The translations under genes were made by a program, and so were the position numbers. DNA of 64,000 nt, from contig OZ026520.1 in assembly GCA_964019695.1 (NCBI GenBank), positions 29,794,120 to 29,858,119 of the forward strand, written 5' to 3'. The notes beneath the pieces are model-generated. The model saw nothing but the letters and a program-made list of their open reading frames with translations. It was not told the DNA's origin and ran no database searches. Positions 24,562 to 38,637 of this stretch are shown here, in pieces. The first letter of the stretch is position 1. Each line of letters opens with the position of its first letter. This DNA is from Loripinus fragilis (taxonomy: Eukaryota > Mollusca > Bivalvia > Lucinida > Lucinidae).

Positions 24562-27500
24562 GGCTGTGTTATTATCTGTTAACATGTACGGAACAATGTA
24601 AAAAACAGGCCATGCTGCTAGGTTCAGCTGTTACAATCCACGGAACAATGTTAATAACAGGCTGGGCTGAGTGATTAGCTGGTATAATGCACGGAACAAA
24701 GTAAATAACAGGTTGGGCTGCTGGTTCAGCTTTAAAAATGCACGGAACAATGTAAATAACAGGCCATGCTGCTAGGTTCAGCTGTTACAATGCACGGAAC
24801 AATGTAAATAACAGGCCAGGCTGAGTGATTAGCTGCTATAATGCCCAGAACAATAAAAATAACAGGCCAGGCTTCGTGATTAACGGTTAAAATGCACATT
24901 ACAGTGAAGATAAACGGCCAGGCTGCTGGTTCAGCTGTTAAAATGCACGAAACTATGTAAATAACAGGCCAGGTTGAGTGATTAGCTGGTATAATGCACG
25001 GAACAACGTAAATAACAGGTTGGGCTGCTGGTTTAGCTTTTAAAATGCACGGATCAACTTAAATAACAGGACGGGCTGAGTGTTCAGCTGTTATAATGCA
25101 TGAAACAATGTAAATAACAGGCCTGGCTGCGCTATTATCTGTGAAAATGCATGGAACAATGTAAATAAAAGGCAAGGCTGGTGGTTCAGCTGTTAAAATG
25201 CACGGAACAATGTAAATAACAGACCAGGCTGTGTTATTATCGATTAAAATGTACGGAACAACGAAATAACAGGCCTTCTGCTGGTTCAGCTGTTAAAATG
25301 CATGGAACAATGTAAATAACAGGCGGGGCTGAGTGATTAGCTGTTATAATGCACGGAACAATAAAAATAACAGGCCAGGCTTCGCGATTAACGGTTAAAA
25401 TGCACATTACAATGTAAATAACAGGCCAGGCTGCTAGTTCAGCTGTTAAAATGCACGTGACAATGTAAATAACAGGCCAGGCTGAGTGATTAGCTGGTAT
25501 AATGCACAGAACAACGTAAATAACAGGTCGGGCCGCTGGTCCATCTGTTAAAATGCACAGAACAATGTAAAAAACAGGCCGGGCTGGGTGATCAGCTGTT
25601 ATAATGCATGGTTTAATGTAAATAACAGGCTGGGCTTCGTGATCAGCTGTAAAAATGCATGGAACAATGTAAGCAATAGGCTCGGCTACGAGATCAGCTT
25701 TATAGTGCACGGAACAATGTAACTGACAGGTCTGGCTGCGTGATCAGGTGTTAAAATGCACGGAACAATGTAAATAACAGGCCGGGCCGAGTGATTAGCT
25801 GTTATAATGCACGTAACAATAAAAATAACAGGCCAGGCTTCGCGATTAACGGTTAAAATGCACATTACAATGTAAATAACAGGCCAGGCTATTGGTTCAG
25901 CTGTTAAAATGCACGGAACAATGTAGATAACATGCTAGGCTGAGTGATTAGCTGGTATAATGCACGAAACAACGTAAATAACAGGTCGGGCCGCTGTTCC
26001 ATCTGTTAAAATGCACAGAACAATGTAAATAACAGGCCGGGCTGAGTGATCAGCTGTTATAATGCATGGTTTAATGTAAATAACAGGCTGGGCGTCGTTA
26101 TCAGCTGTAAAAATGTATGGAACAATGTAAGCAATAGGCTTGGCTACGAGATCAGCTTTTTAGTGCACGGAACAATGTAACTGACAGGTCTGGCTGCGAG
26201 TTCAGGTGTTAAAATGCACAGAAAAATGTAAATAACAGGCTAGGCTGCTGGTTCAGCTGTTAAAATGCACGGAACAATGGAAATAACAGGTCAAGTTGGG
26301 TCATCAGCTGTTATATTGAACAATGTATATAACATGCAGGGCTGCTGGTTCAGCTGTTAATGCACAGAACAATGTGAATAACAGGCTCGGCTGCGTAATC
26401 ATCTGTTTAAATGCGCATAACAATGTTAATAACAGGCCAGGCTGCGTAATCATCTGTTAAAATGCACGGATCAATGTTAATAACAGCCTGGGCTGCTGGT
26501 TCAGCTGTTAAAATGCACGGAACAATTAAAATAACAGGCCAGGCTTAGTGATCAGCTGTTATAATGCACGGAACAATTAAAATAACAGGCCAGGCTTAGT
26601 GATCAGCTGTTATAATGCACGGAACAATGTAAATAACAGGCAGGGCTGTGTTATTATCTGTTAACATGTACGGAAGAATGTAAATAACAGGCCATGCTGC
26701 TAGGTTCAGCTGTTACAATCCACGGAACAATGTTAATAACAGGCTGGGCTGAGTGATTAGCTGGTATAATGCACGGAACAAAGTAAATAACAGGTTGGGC
26801 TGCTGGTTCAGCTTTAAAAATGCACGGAACAATGTAAATAACAGGCCAGGCTGAGTGATTAGCTGCTATAATGCCCAGAACAATAAAAATAACAGGCCAG
26901 GCTTCGTGATTAACGGTTAAAATGCACATTACAGTGAAGATAAACGGCCAGGCTGCTGGTTCAGCTGTTAAAATGCACGAAACTATGTAAATAACAGGCA
27001 AGGCTGAGTGATTAGCTGGTATAATGCACGGAACAACGTAAATAACAGGTTGGGCTGCTGGTTTAGCTTTTAAAATGCACGGAACAACTTAAATAACAGG
27101 ACGGGCTGAGTGTTCAGCTGTTATAATGCATGAAACAATGTAAATAACAGGCCTAGCTGCGCTATTATCTGTGAAAATGCATGGAACAATGTAAATAACA
27201 GGCAAGGCTGGTGGTTCAGCTGTTAAAATGCACGGAACAATGTAAATAACAGACCAGGCTGTGTTATTATCGATTAAAATGTACGGAACAACGAAATAAC
27301 AGGCCTTCTGCTGGTTCAGCTGTTAAAATGCATGGAACAATGTAAATAACAGGCGGGGCTGAGTGATTAGCTGTTATAATGCACGGAACAATAAAAATAA
27401 CAGGCCAGGCTTCGCGATTAACGGTTAAAATGCACATTACAATGTAAATAACAGGCCAGGCTGCTAGTTCAGCTGTTAAAATGCACGGAACAATGTAAAT

Positions 27501-28570
27501 AACAGGCCAGGCTGGGTGATCAGCTGTTATAATGCATGGTTTAATGTAAATAACAGGCTGGGCTTCGTGATCAACTGTAAAAATGCATGGAACAATGTAA
27601 GCAATAGGCTCGGCTACGAGATCAGCTTTATAGTGCACGGAACAATGTAACTGACAGGTCTGGCTGCGTGATCAGGTGTTAAAATGCACGGAACAATGTA
27701 AATAACAGGCCGGGCCGAGTGATTAGCTGTTATAATGCACGTAACAATAAAAATAACAGGCCAGGCTTCGCGATTAACGGTTAAAATGCACATTACAATG
27801 TAAATAACAGGCCAGGCTATTGGTTCAGCTGTTAAAATGCACGGAACAATGTAGATAACAGGCTAGGCTGAGTGATCAGCTGGTATAATGCACGAAACAA
27901 CGTAAATAACAGGTCGGGCCGCTGTTCCATCTGTTAAAATGCACAGAACAATGTAAATAACAGGCCGGGCTGAGTGATCAGCTGTTATAATGCATGGTTT
28001 AATGTAAATAACAGGCTGGGCGTCGTTATCAGCTGTAAAAATGTATGGAACAATGTAAGCAATAGGCTTGGCTACGAGATCAGCTTTTTAGTGCACGGAA
28101 CAATGTAACTGACAGGTCTGGCTGCAAGTTCAGGTGTTAAAATGCACAGAAAAATGTAAATAACAGGCTAGGCTGCTGGTTCAGCTGTTAAAATGCACGG
28201 AACAATGGAAATAACAGGTCAAGTTGGGTCATCAGCTGTTATATTGAACAATGTATATAACATGCAGGGCTGCTGGTTCAGCTGTTAATGCACAGAACAA
28301 TGTGAATAACAGGCTCGGCTGCGTAATCATCTGTTTAAATGCGCATAACAATGTTAATAACAGGCCAGGCTGCGTAATCATCTGTTAAAATGCACGGATC
28401 AATGTTAATAACAGCCTGGGCTGCTGGTTCAGCTGTTAAAATGCACGGAACAATTAAAATAACAGGCCAGGCTTAGTGATCAGCTGTTATAATGCACGGA
28501 ACAATTAAAATAACAGGCCAGGCTTAGTGATCAGCTGTTATAATGCACGGAACAATGTAAATAACAGGCA
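24562..28570 (+). repeat. Large duplication in satellite C (lag ~2.08 kb falling to ~1.93 kb)
   Basis: Rare marker monomers repeat in order: 'gttaacatgtacgga' at about 24,580 and 26,661; 'acgaaataacaggccttctg' at 25,261 and 27,291; 'tcaagttgggtcatcagctg' at about 26,289 and 28,217. The lag shrinks stepwise, so the second copy has lost a few monomers. Confidence 0.8.
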
Positions 28571-31500
28571 GGGCTGCGTGATTAACGGTTAAAATGCATG
28601 GAACAATGAAAATAACAAGCAAGGCTGCGTTATCATCTTTTAAAATGCTCAGAACAATGTAAATAACAGGCCATGCTAAGAAATAAGCTCTTATAAAGAA
28701 CGGACCAATGTAAATAACAGGCTGGGCTGCGTGATTTACGGTTAAAATGCACGGAACAATGTTAATAACAGGCCAGGCTGCTGGTGCAGCTGTAAATATG
28801 CACGGAAAAATGTAAATAACAGGCCAGATAGAGTGATCAGCTGTTATAATGAATGGAACAATGTAAATAACAGGCCGGGCTGAGTGATAAGCTGTTATAA
28901 TCCACGGAACAATGTAAATAACAGGCCAAGCTGCGAGATTATCTGTTATGATGCACATTGTTCCAATGTAAATAAAAGGCCGTGCTGAGTGTTGAGCTGT
29001 TATAATGCATGGAACAATGTAAATAACAGGCGAGGCTGCTGGTTCAGCTGTTAAATTGAATGGAACAATGTAAATTACAGGCTAGGCTGCGTAATCATCT
29101 GTTTAAATGCACAGAACAATGTTAATAATAGGCCAGGCTGAGTGATCAGCTGTTATAATGCATGGAACAATGTAAATAACAGGCCTGGCTGCAGGATCAG
29201 CTGTTAAAATGCATGGAACAATGTAAATAACAAGCCATCTGCGTTATCATCTATTAAAATGCTCGGAACAATGTAATTTACAGGCTGGGCTGCTTGTTCA
29301 GCTGTTAAAATGCATTGAACAATGTAAATAACAGGCCGGGTTGAGTGATCAGCTGTTATAATGCATGGATTAATGTAAATAACAGGCTGGGCTTCTTGAT
29401 CAGCTGTACAAATGCATGGAACAATGAAAACAAAGGCTTGGCTACGAGATCAGCTTTATAGTGCACGGAACAATGTAACTGACAGGTCTGGCTGCGTGAT
29501 CAGCTGTTAAAATACATGTTAAAATACATGTTAAAATAAATGTAAATAACAGGCGAGGCTGCTGGCTCAGCTAATAAAATGCACGGAACAATGGAAATAA
29601 CAGGTCAAGCTGTGTCATCAGCTGTTATATTGCACAGAACAATGTATATAACATGCAGGGCTGCTGGTTCAGCTGTTAATGCACAGAACAATGTGAATAA
29701 CAGGTTTGGCTGCTTAATCATCTGTTTAAATGCACATAACAATGTTAATAACAGGCCAGGCTGCGTAATCATCTGTTAAAATGCACGGATCAATGTTAAT
29801 GACAGCCTGGGCTGCTGGTTTAGCTGTTAGAATGCAAGGGACAATGTAAATATCAAAACTGGATGCATGATTATCTTTTAAATGCACCGAACAATTTAAA
29901 AACAGGCGAGGCTGCTGGTTTAGCTGTTAAAATGCACGGAACAATGCAAATAACAAGCCGGGCTGCATTATTATCTGTTAAAGTGCATGGAACAATGTAA
30001 ATAACAGGCTGGGCTGCGTTTTTATCTCTTAAAATGCACGGATCAATGTTAATAACAACCTGGGCCGCTGTTCCATCTGTTAAAATGCACAGAACAATGT
30101 AAATAACAGGCCGGGCTGAGTGATCAGCTGTTATAATGCATGGTTTAATGTAAATAACAGGCTGGGCTTCGTTATCAGCTGTAAAAATGTATGGAACAAT
30201 GTAAGCAATAGGCTTGGCTACGAGATCAGCTTTTTAGTGCACGGAACAATGTAACTGACAGGTCTGGCTGCGTGATCAGGTGTTAAAATGCACAGAAAAA
30301 TGTAAAAAACAGGCTAGGCTGCTGGTTCAGCTGTTAAAATGCACGGAACAATGGAAATAACAGGTCAAGTTGGGTCATCAGCTGTTATATTGAACAATGT
30401 ATATAACATGCAGGGCTGCTGGTTCAGCTGTTAATGCACAGAACAATGTGAATAACAGGCTCGGCTGCGTAATCATCTGTTTAAATGCGCATAACAATGT
30501 TAATAACAGGCCAGGCTGCGTAATCATCTGTTAAAATGCACGGATCAATGTTAATAACAGCCTGGGCTGCTGGTTCAGCTGTTAAAATGCACGGAACAAT
30601 TAAAATAACAGGCCAGGCTTAGTGATCAGCTGTTATAATGCACGGAACAATTAAAATAACAGGCCAGGCTTAGTGATCAGCTGTTATAATGCACGGAACA
30701 ATGTAAATAACAGACAGGGCTGCGTGATTAACGGTTAAAATGCATGGAACAATGAAAATAACAAGCAAGGCTGCGTAATCATCTTTTAAAATGCTCAGAA
30801 CAATGTAAATAACAGGCCATGCTAAGAAATAAGCTCTTATAAAGAACGGACCAATGTAAATAACAGGCTGGGCTGCGTGATTTACGGTTAAAATGCACGG
30901 AACAATGTTAATAACAGGCCAGGCTGCTGGTGCAGCTGTTAAAATGCACGGAAAAATGTAAATAACAGGCCAGATAGAGTGATCAGCTGTTATAATGAAT
31001 GGAACAATGTAAATAACAGGCCGGGCTGAGTGATAAGCTGTTATAATCCACGGAACAATGTAAATAACAGGCCAAGCTGCGAGATTATCTGTTATGATGC
31101 ACATTGTTCCAATGTAAATAAAAGGCCGTGCTGAGTGTTGAGCTGTTATAATGCATGGAACAATGTAAATAACAGGCGAGGCTGCTGGTTCAGCTGTTAA
31201 ATTGCATGGAACAATGTAAATTACAGGCTAGGCTGCGTAATCATCTGTTTAAATGCACAGAACAATGTTAATAATAGGCCAGGCTGAGTGATCAGCTGTT
31301 ATAATGCATGGAACAATGTAAATCACAGGCCTGGCTGCGGGATCAGCTGTTAAAATGCATGGAACAATGTAAATAACAAGCCATCTGCGTAATCATCTAT
31401 TAAAATGCTCGGAACAATGTAATTTACAGGCTGGGCTGCTTGTTCAGCTGTTAAAATGCATTGAACAATGTAAATAACAGGCCGGGCTGAGTGATCAGCT

Positions 31501-32207
31501 GTTATAATGCATGGATTAATGTAAATAACAGGCTGGGCTTCTTGATCAGCTGTACAAATGCATGGAACAATGAAAACAATAGGCTTGGCTACAAGATCAG
31601 CTTTATAGTGCACGGAACAATGTAACTGACAGGTCTGGCTGCGTGATCAGCTGTTAAAATACATGTTAAAATACATGTTAAAATAAATGTAAATAACAGG
31701 CGAGGCTGCTGGTTCAGCTAATAAAATGCACGGAACAATGGAAATAACAGGTCAAGCTGTGTCATCAGCTGTTATATTGCACAGAACAATGTATATAACA
31801 TGCAGGGCTGCTGGTTCAGCTGTTAATGCACAGAACAATGTGAATAACAGGTTTGGCTGCTTAATCATCTGTTTAAATGCACATAACAATGTTAATAACA
31901 GGCCAGGCTGCGTAATCATCTGTTTAAATGCACGGATCAATGTTAATGACAGCCTGGGCTGCTGGTTTAGCTGTTAGAATGCAAGGGACAATGTAAATAT
32001 CAAAACTGGATGCATGATTATCTTTTAAATGCACCGAACAATGTAAAAACAGGCGAGGCTGCTGGTTTAGCTGTTAAAATGCACGGAACAATGCAAATAA
32101 CAAGCCGGGCTGCATTATTATCTGTTAAAATGCACGGAACAATGTAAATAACGGGCTGGGCTGCGTTTTTATCTCTTAAAATGCACGGATCAATGTTAAT
32201 AACAGCC
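27918..32207 (+). repeat. Large duplication in satellite C, ~2,146-bp unit x2
   Basis: 27,918-30,062 and 30,063-32,207 match closely. Markers: 'cgctgttccatctg' at about 27,918 and 30,063, the odd 'aatacatgttaaaatacatg' triplet at about 29,510 and 31,657, and 'gcacattgttccaatg' at about 28,952 and 31,098. The 2,146-bp lag is about 42 monomers. It overlaps the previous duplication, giving three copies of the shared part. Confidence 0.85.
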
Positions 32208-35200
32208 TGGGCTGCTGATTCAGCTGTTAAAATGCACGGAACAATGTAAATAACAGACCGGGCTGCTGGTTCAGCTGTTAAAATGCATGGAACAATGTAA
32301 ATAAGAGGCTGGGCTGAGTGATTAGCTGTTATAATGCACAGAACAATGTAAATAACAGGACGAACTGCGTGATTATCTCTTAAAACTGCACAGATCAATG
32401 TAAATAACAGCCCGGGCTGCTGGTTCAGCTGTTAAAATGCACGGAACAATGTAAATAACAGACCCGGCTGTGTTATTATCTGTTAAAATGTACCGAACAA
32501 TGTAAATAACAGGCAGTGCTGCTGGTTTAGCTGTTAAAATGCATGGAACAATGTAAATAACAGCCCGGGCTGCTGGTTCAGCTGCTATAATGAATCGAAC
32601 AATGTAAATAACAGGCCGGGCTGAGTCATCAGCTGTTAAAATGCACATAGCAATGTAAATAACAGGCAGTGCTGCTGGTTTAGCTGTTAAAATGCATGGA
32701 ACAATGTTAATAAAAGGCCAGGCTGCTGGTTCAGATGCTATAATGAATCGAACAATGTAAATAACAGGCCGGGCTGCGTAATCATCTGTTAAAATGGACG
32801 GAAAAATGTAAATGACAACCGGGGTCACTGGTTAAGCTGTTAAAATGCACGGAACAATGTAAATAACAGGCCGGTCTGCATTATTATATGTTAAAATACA
32901 CGGAACAATGTAAATAACAGGCCGGGCTGTGTGATTACCTCTTAAAATGCACGGAACAATGTAAAAAAACAGGCGAGGCTGCTGGTAAAGCTGTTAAAAT
33001 GCACGGAACAATGTAAATAACAGGCTGGGCTGTGTCATCAGCTGTTTTATAGTGGATGTAACAATGTAAATGACAGGCAAAGCTGCTGGTTTAGCTGTTT
33101 AAATGCACTGAACAATGTAAATAACAGGCCAGGCTGAGTTATCAGCTGTTTGAATGCACAGAACAATATGAATAACAGGTGGGGCTGCGTAATCATCTTT
33201 TAAAATGCATGGAACAATGTAAATAACAGGTCGGGCTACTGGTTTAGCTGTTAAAATGCACGGAACTATGTAAATAACATACAGTTCTGCTGGTTTAGCT
33301 GTTAAAATGCACGGAACTATGTAAATAACATACAGTTCTGCTGGTTCAGCTGTTTAAATGCAAAGAACAATGTGAATAACAGGCTGGGTTTCGTAATCAT
33401 CTGTTTAAATGTATATAACAATGTTAATAACAGGCAGGCCAGGCTGCGTAATCATCTGTTAAAATGCCTGGATCAATGTGTATAGCAGCCCGGGCCGCTG
33501 GTTCAGCTGTTAAAATGCACAGAACAATGTAAATAACAGGTCGGGCTGCTGGTTCAGCTGTTTAAATTCACAGAACAATGTGAATAACAGGCTGGGCTGC
33601 GTAATCATCTGTTAAAATGCATGGATCAATGTTAATAACAGCCCGGGCCGCTGGATCAGCTGTTAAAATGCACAGAACAATGTAAATAACAAGCCGGGCA
33701 GCGTGATTATCTCTTAAATGCACAGAATATTGTAAATAATAGGCGAGGCTGCTGGGTTAGCTGTTAAAATGCACGGAACAATGTAAATAACAGGCCGGGC
33801 TGAGTCATCAGCTGTAAAAATGCACATAACAATGTGAAGAACGGGCGGGGCTGCGTAATCATCTGTTAAAATGCACGGAACAATGTAAATTAAAGGCAGG
33901 GCTGAGTCATCAACTTTTATATAGCACAGAACAATGTAAATAACATGCAGGGCTGCTGGTTCAGCTGTTAAAATGCACATAACAATGTTAATAACAGGCC
34001 AGGCTGCGTAATGATCTGTTAAAATGCACGGATCAATGTTAATAACAGCCTGGGCCGCTGGTTTAGCTGTTAAAGTGCAAAGAACACTGTAAATAACAAG
34101 CCGGGCTGCGTGATTATCTCCTAAATGCACGGAACAATGTAAATAACAGGCGAGGCTGCTGGTTTAGCTGTTAAAATGCACGGAACAGTTTAAATAACAG
34201 GCCATGCTGAGTCATCAGCTGTTTAAATGCACATAACAATGTGAATAACAGGTGGGGCTGCGTAATCATCTGTTAAAATGTACGAAACAATGTAAATAAT
34301 AGGCCGAGTCACTGGTTCAGCTATTAAAATGCACAGAGCAATGTGAATAACAGGCTGGGCTGCGTAATCATCTGTTTAAATGCACATAACAATGTTAATA
34401 ACAGGCCAGGCTGCGTAATGATCTGTTAAAATGCACGGATCAATGTAAATAACAGCGGCGGGGCTGCGTGATTATCTCTAAAAATGCATGGAACAATGTA
34501 AATAACAGGCTGGGCTTCGTAATTATATCTTTAAAGGCACGGAAGAATATAAATAACAGGCGGGGTTGCGTGATTAACGGTTAAAATGCACAAAACAATG
34601 TAAATAAAATGCCAGGCTGCTAGTTTAGCTGTTTAAATGCACGGAACAATGTAAATAACAGACCCGGCTGAGTGGTCAGCTGTTATAATGCGCGGAACAA
34701 TGTAAATAACAGGTCAGGCTGGTGGTTTAACTGTTAAAATGCACGGAACAATGTTAATAACAGGACAGGCTGCGAAATCATCTGTTAAAATGCACCGAAC
34801 AATGAAAATAGCAGGCTGGGCTGATTGTTCATTTGTTGTAATGCACGGCACAATGTAAATAACCGACGGGCCTGCGTTATTATCTGTTAAAATTCATGGC
34901 ACAATGTAAATAACAGGACGGGCTGCTGGTTCAGCTGTTGAAATATTCAGAATAATGTAAATAACGGACCCGCTGCGTAATCATCTGCTAAAATGCACAT
35001 AACAATAATAACAGGCCAGGCTGCATAATCATCTGTTAAAATGCACGGAACAATGTAAATAACAGGCCGGGCCGCTGTTTCAGCTGTTAAAATGCACGGA
35101 ACAATGTAAATAACAGGCAGGGCTGCTGGTTCAGTTGTTAAAATGTACGGAACAATGTAACAAACAGGCGGGGCTGCGTCATCGTCTGTTAAAATGCACA

Positions 35201-37132
35201 GAACAATGTAAATAACAGGCACGTCTGCGTGATTAACGGTTAAAATGCACAAAACAATGTTAACAATAGGCAAGGATGATGGTTCAGCCGTTAAATGCAT
35301 TAAACAATGTAAATAACAGGCCGGGCTGAGTGATCAGCTGTTATAATGCACAGAACAATGTAAATAACAGGCAGGTCTGCGTGATTAACGGTTAAAATGC
35401 ACAAAACAATGTTAACAACAGGCCAGGATGATGGTTCAGCCGTTAAAATGCATTAAACAATGTAAATAACTGGCCGGGCTGAGTGATCAGCTGTTATAAT
35501 GCACGGAACAATGTAAATAAGAAGCTGGGCTACTGCTCCAGCTGTTTAAATGCACGGAATAATGTAAATAACAGGCTGGGCTGCTGCTCCAGCTGTTAAA
35601 TGCACGGAACGATCTAATTGACAGGCCTGGTTGAGTAATCAGCTGTTATAATGCACGGAACAATGTAAATAACAGGCCGGGCTGCTGGTTCAGCTGTTAA
35701 AATGCACGAAACAATGTAAATAACAGGCCTGGCTGTGTAATCATCTGTTAAAATGCACATAACAATAATAACAGGCCAGGCTGCAAAATCATCTGTTAAA
35801 ATGTACGGAACAATGTAAATAACAGGCTGGGCTGCGTAATCATCTGTTAAAATGTACGGAACAATGTAAATAACAGGCAGGGCTGTGTAATCATCTGTTT
35901 AAATGCACGGAACAATGTGGATAACAGGTCGGGCTGCTGGTTCAGCTGTTAAAATGCACGGAACAATGTAAATAACGGGCTGGGCTGCATAATCATCGGT
36001 TAAAATGCACAGAACAATATAAATAACAGGCCAGGCTGAGTGATCAGCTGTTATAATACATGGAAGAATCTAAAAAACAGGCCGGACTGCGGGATCAGCT
36101 GTTATAATGCGCGGAACAATGTTAATAACAGGCCCTGCCGATGGTTCAGCTGTTTAAATGCACGGAAAAAATGTAAATAACAGGCTTGGCTGCGTAATTA
36201 TCTGTTAGAATCCACCGAACATTGTAAATCACAAGCCAAACTGCGTAATCATCTGTTAAAATGCACGGAGCTTAAAATGCACGAGCAATGTAAATAACAG
36301 ACCACGCTGAGTGATCAGCTGTTAAAATGCATTTAACAATGTAAATAACAGCCAGGGCTGAGTGATCAGCTGCTAAATGCACGAAACAATGTTTATAATA
36401 GGTCGGGCTGATGATTCAGCTGTTGAAATGCACGGAAAAATGTAAATAACAGGCCAGGCTGCGTGATTAACAGTTAAAATGCACGGAACAATGTAAATAA
36501 CAGGACAGGCTGCTAGTTCAGCCGTTAAAATACACGATACAATGTAAATAATAGGCCGGGTTGAGTGATCAGCTGTTATAATGCACGGAACAAGGTAAAT
36601 AACAGGCTAGGATGCTGGTTCAGCTGTTAAAATGCACGGAACAATATTAATAACAGGCCGGGCTGAGTGATCATCTGTTATAATGCACGGAATAATGTAA
36701 ATAACAGGCGGGGCTGCTGGTTCAGCTGTTAAAATGCACGGAACAATGTAAATAACAGGCAGGGCTGCCTAACCATCTGTTAAAATACACGGAACAATGT
36801 AAATAACAGGCCAGGCTGAGTGTTCAGCTGTTATAATGCACGGAGCTTAAAATGCATGAGCAATGTAAATAACAGACCAAGCTGAGTGATCAGCTGTTAA
36901 AATGCATTTAACAATGTAAATAACTGCTCGGGCTGAGTGATCAGCTGCTAAATGCACGGAACAATGTTAATAACAGGCCAGGCTGCTGGTTCAGCTGTAA
37001 AAATGCACGGAACAATGTAAATAACAGACCGGACTGAGTGATCAGCTGTTATAATAAATGGAACAATGTAAATTACAGGCCGGGCTGAGTGATCAGCTGT
37101 TATAATGCATGGAACAATGTAAATAACAGGCC

Positions 37133-38637
37133 ATTTTAACAGCTGAACCTGCGGCCCAGCCTGTTTTTAACATTGTTCCGAGTATTTTAATAGATTATAT
37201 TGCAGCTGGACCTGTTATTTACATTGTTCCATGTATTATAACAGCAGAGCTGATTACTCAGCTGGGCCTGTTATTAACATTGTTCTGTGCATTTAAACAG
37301 ATGATTACGCAGCCCGGCCTGGTGATTACATTGTTCTGTGCATTTTTACAGCTGAACCAGCGGCCCGGCCTATTTCTTTTACATTGTTCTGTGCATTTAG
37401 ATAGATGATTTCGTATCCTGGCCTGTTATTAACATTGTTCTGTGCATTTTAACAGATAATTACGCAGCCCGGCCTGTTATTTACATTATTCCGTGTATTT
37501 GAACAGATGAACCAGCAGCCCGACCTGTTATTTACATTGTTCTGTGCATTATAACACTGACCACTCAGCCCGGCCTGTTATTTACATTGTTCCGTGCATT
37601 TTTACAGCTGATCATGCAGCCCAGCCTGCTATTTACATTGTTTCGTGCATTTAAACAGCTGAACCAGCAGCCCGACCTGTTATTTACATTGTTCCGTGCA
37701 TTTTAACAGCTGATCAAGTAGCCCCGCCTGTTATTTAATTGTACAGCTGATCATGCAGCCCAGCCTACTATTTACATTGTTCCGTGCATTTAAACAGCTG
37801 AACCAGCAGCCATACCTGTTATTTACATTGTTCCGTGCATTTTAACAGCTGATCAAGTAGCCCCGCCTGTTATTTAAATTGTTCCATGCATTTTTACAGC
37901 TGATCACACAGCCGGGCCTGCTATTTACATTGTTCCATGCATTTTAACAGCTGAACCAGCAGCCCGACCTGTTATTGACATTGTTCCGTGCATTATAACA
38001 GATGATCACTCAGCCCGGCCTGTTATTTATATTGTTCAGTGCACTTTAACAGCTGAACCAGCATCCTAGCCTGTTATTTACCTTGTTCCGTGCATTATAA
38101 TGATGATTAAGAAGCATGGCCTGTCATTAACATTGTTCTGTGCATTTTAAAAGATGATTTCGCAGCCCCGCCTGTTATTTACATTTTTCCGTGCATTTTA
38201 ACAGCTCAACCAGCAGCCAGGCCTGTTATTTACATTGTTCCAAGCATTTTAACAGATAATAATGCAGCCCGGCCTGTTTTTAACATCGTTCTGTGCGTTT
38301 TAACAATTGAACCAGCGGCACGCCTGTTAATTACATTGTTCCGTGCATTTGAACAGATGATTACGCAGCCCAGCTTGTTATTTACATTGTTCCGTGCATT
38401 ATAACAGCTGATCACTCAGTTCAGCCTGTTATTTACATTGTTCCGTGGATTTTACATTGTTCCGTGCATTATTATAGCAGCCTGGTCTGTTTTTAACATT
38501 GTTCCTCGCATTTTAACCGTTAATCACGCAGCCCGGCCTGTTATATACATTGTTCCGTGCATTATAACAGCTGATCACTCAGCCCGGCCTGTTATTTACA
38601 TTGTTTGTGCATTTTAACAGCTGAACCAGCAGCCTGG
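37133..38637 (-). repeat. Satellite C, minus orientation (~29 monomers)
   Basis: At 37,132/37,133 the sequence turns from '...aataacaggcc' to 'attttaacagctgaacc...': the same monomer, now reversed ('cagcccggcctgttatttac', 'attgttccgtgcattttaac'). Monomers are diverged, and a few are truncated (near 37,735 and 38,450). Confidence 0.95.

Larger units (their letters stand above)
18437..37132 (+). repeat. Satellite C, plus orientation: 51-bp monomers, ~18.7 kb (~365 copies)
   Basis: The consensus reads 'ggaacaatgtaaataacagg', 'ccgggctgagtgatcagctg', 'ttataatgcac'. Variable positions are the two bases after 'aacagg' and the 'gctg(c/a)(t/g)...' segment, where alternatives such as CTGGTTCAGC, CGTAATCATC, CGTGATTAAC and AGTGATCAGC define monomer types. 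A TAACAG / CTGTTA pair gives a small potential stem. Because 51 is a multiple of three, the minus strand reads as a 17-residue repeat centred on PVIYIVPCILTA for up to 197 codons; stops and indels break it repeatedly and I do not call it coding. Monomers at 18.4-19.6 and 32.2-37.1 kb are diverged; 19.6-32.2 kb holds near-identical higher-order copies. Confidence 0.95.

Noticed and set aside
18889..35300. Long minus-strand frames with a 17-residue PVIYIVPCILTA-type repeat, up to 197 codons, as membrane or repeat proteins
   Set aside because: The 51-bp period keeps any stop-free phase open automatically. The 713-bp blocks shift frame by one base per copy, and stops recur every few hundred bases. 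Substitutions do not favour synonymous sites as far as I can see.
18437..38637. CRISPR-like regular repeat
   Set aside because: Monomers are contiguous with no unique spacers, the context is eukaryotic, and no associated genes are present.
18437..38637. Firm assignment as a functional centromere
   Set aside because: Higher-order structure is suggestive only. No known kinetochore-binding motif (such as a CENP-B box) was found, and 20 kb inside a mixed 44-kb domain is small. Chromatin data are needed.
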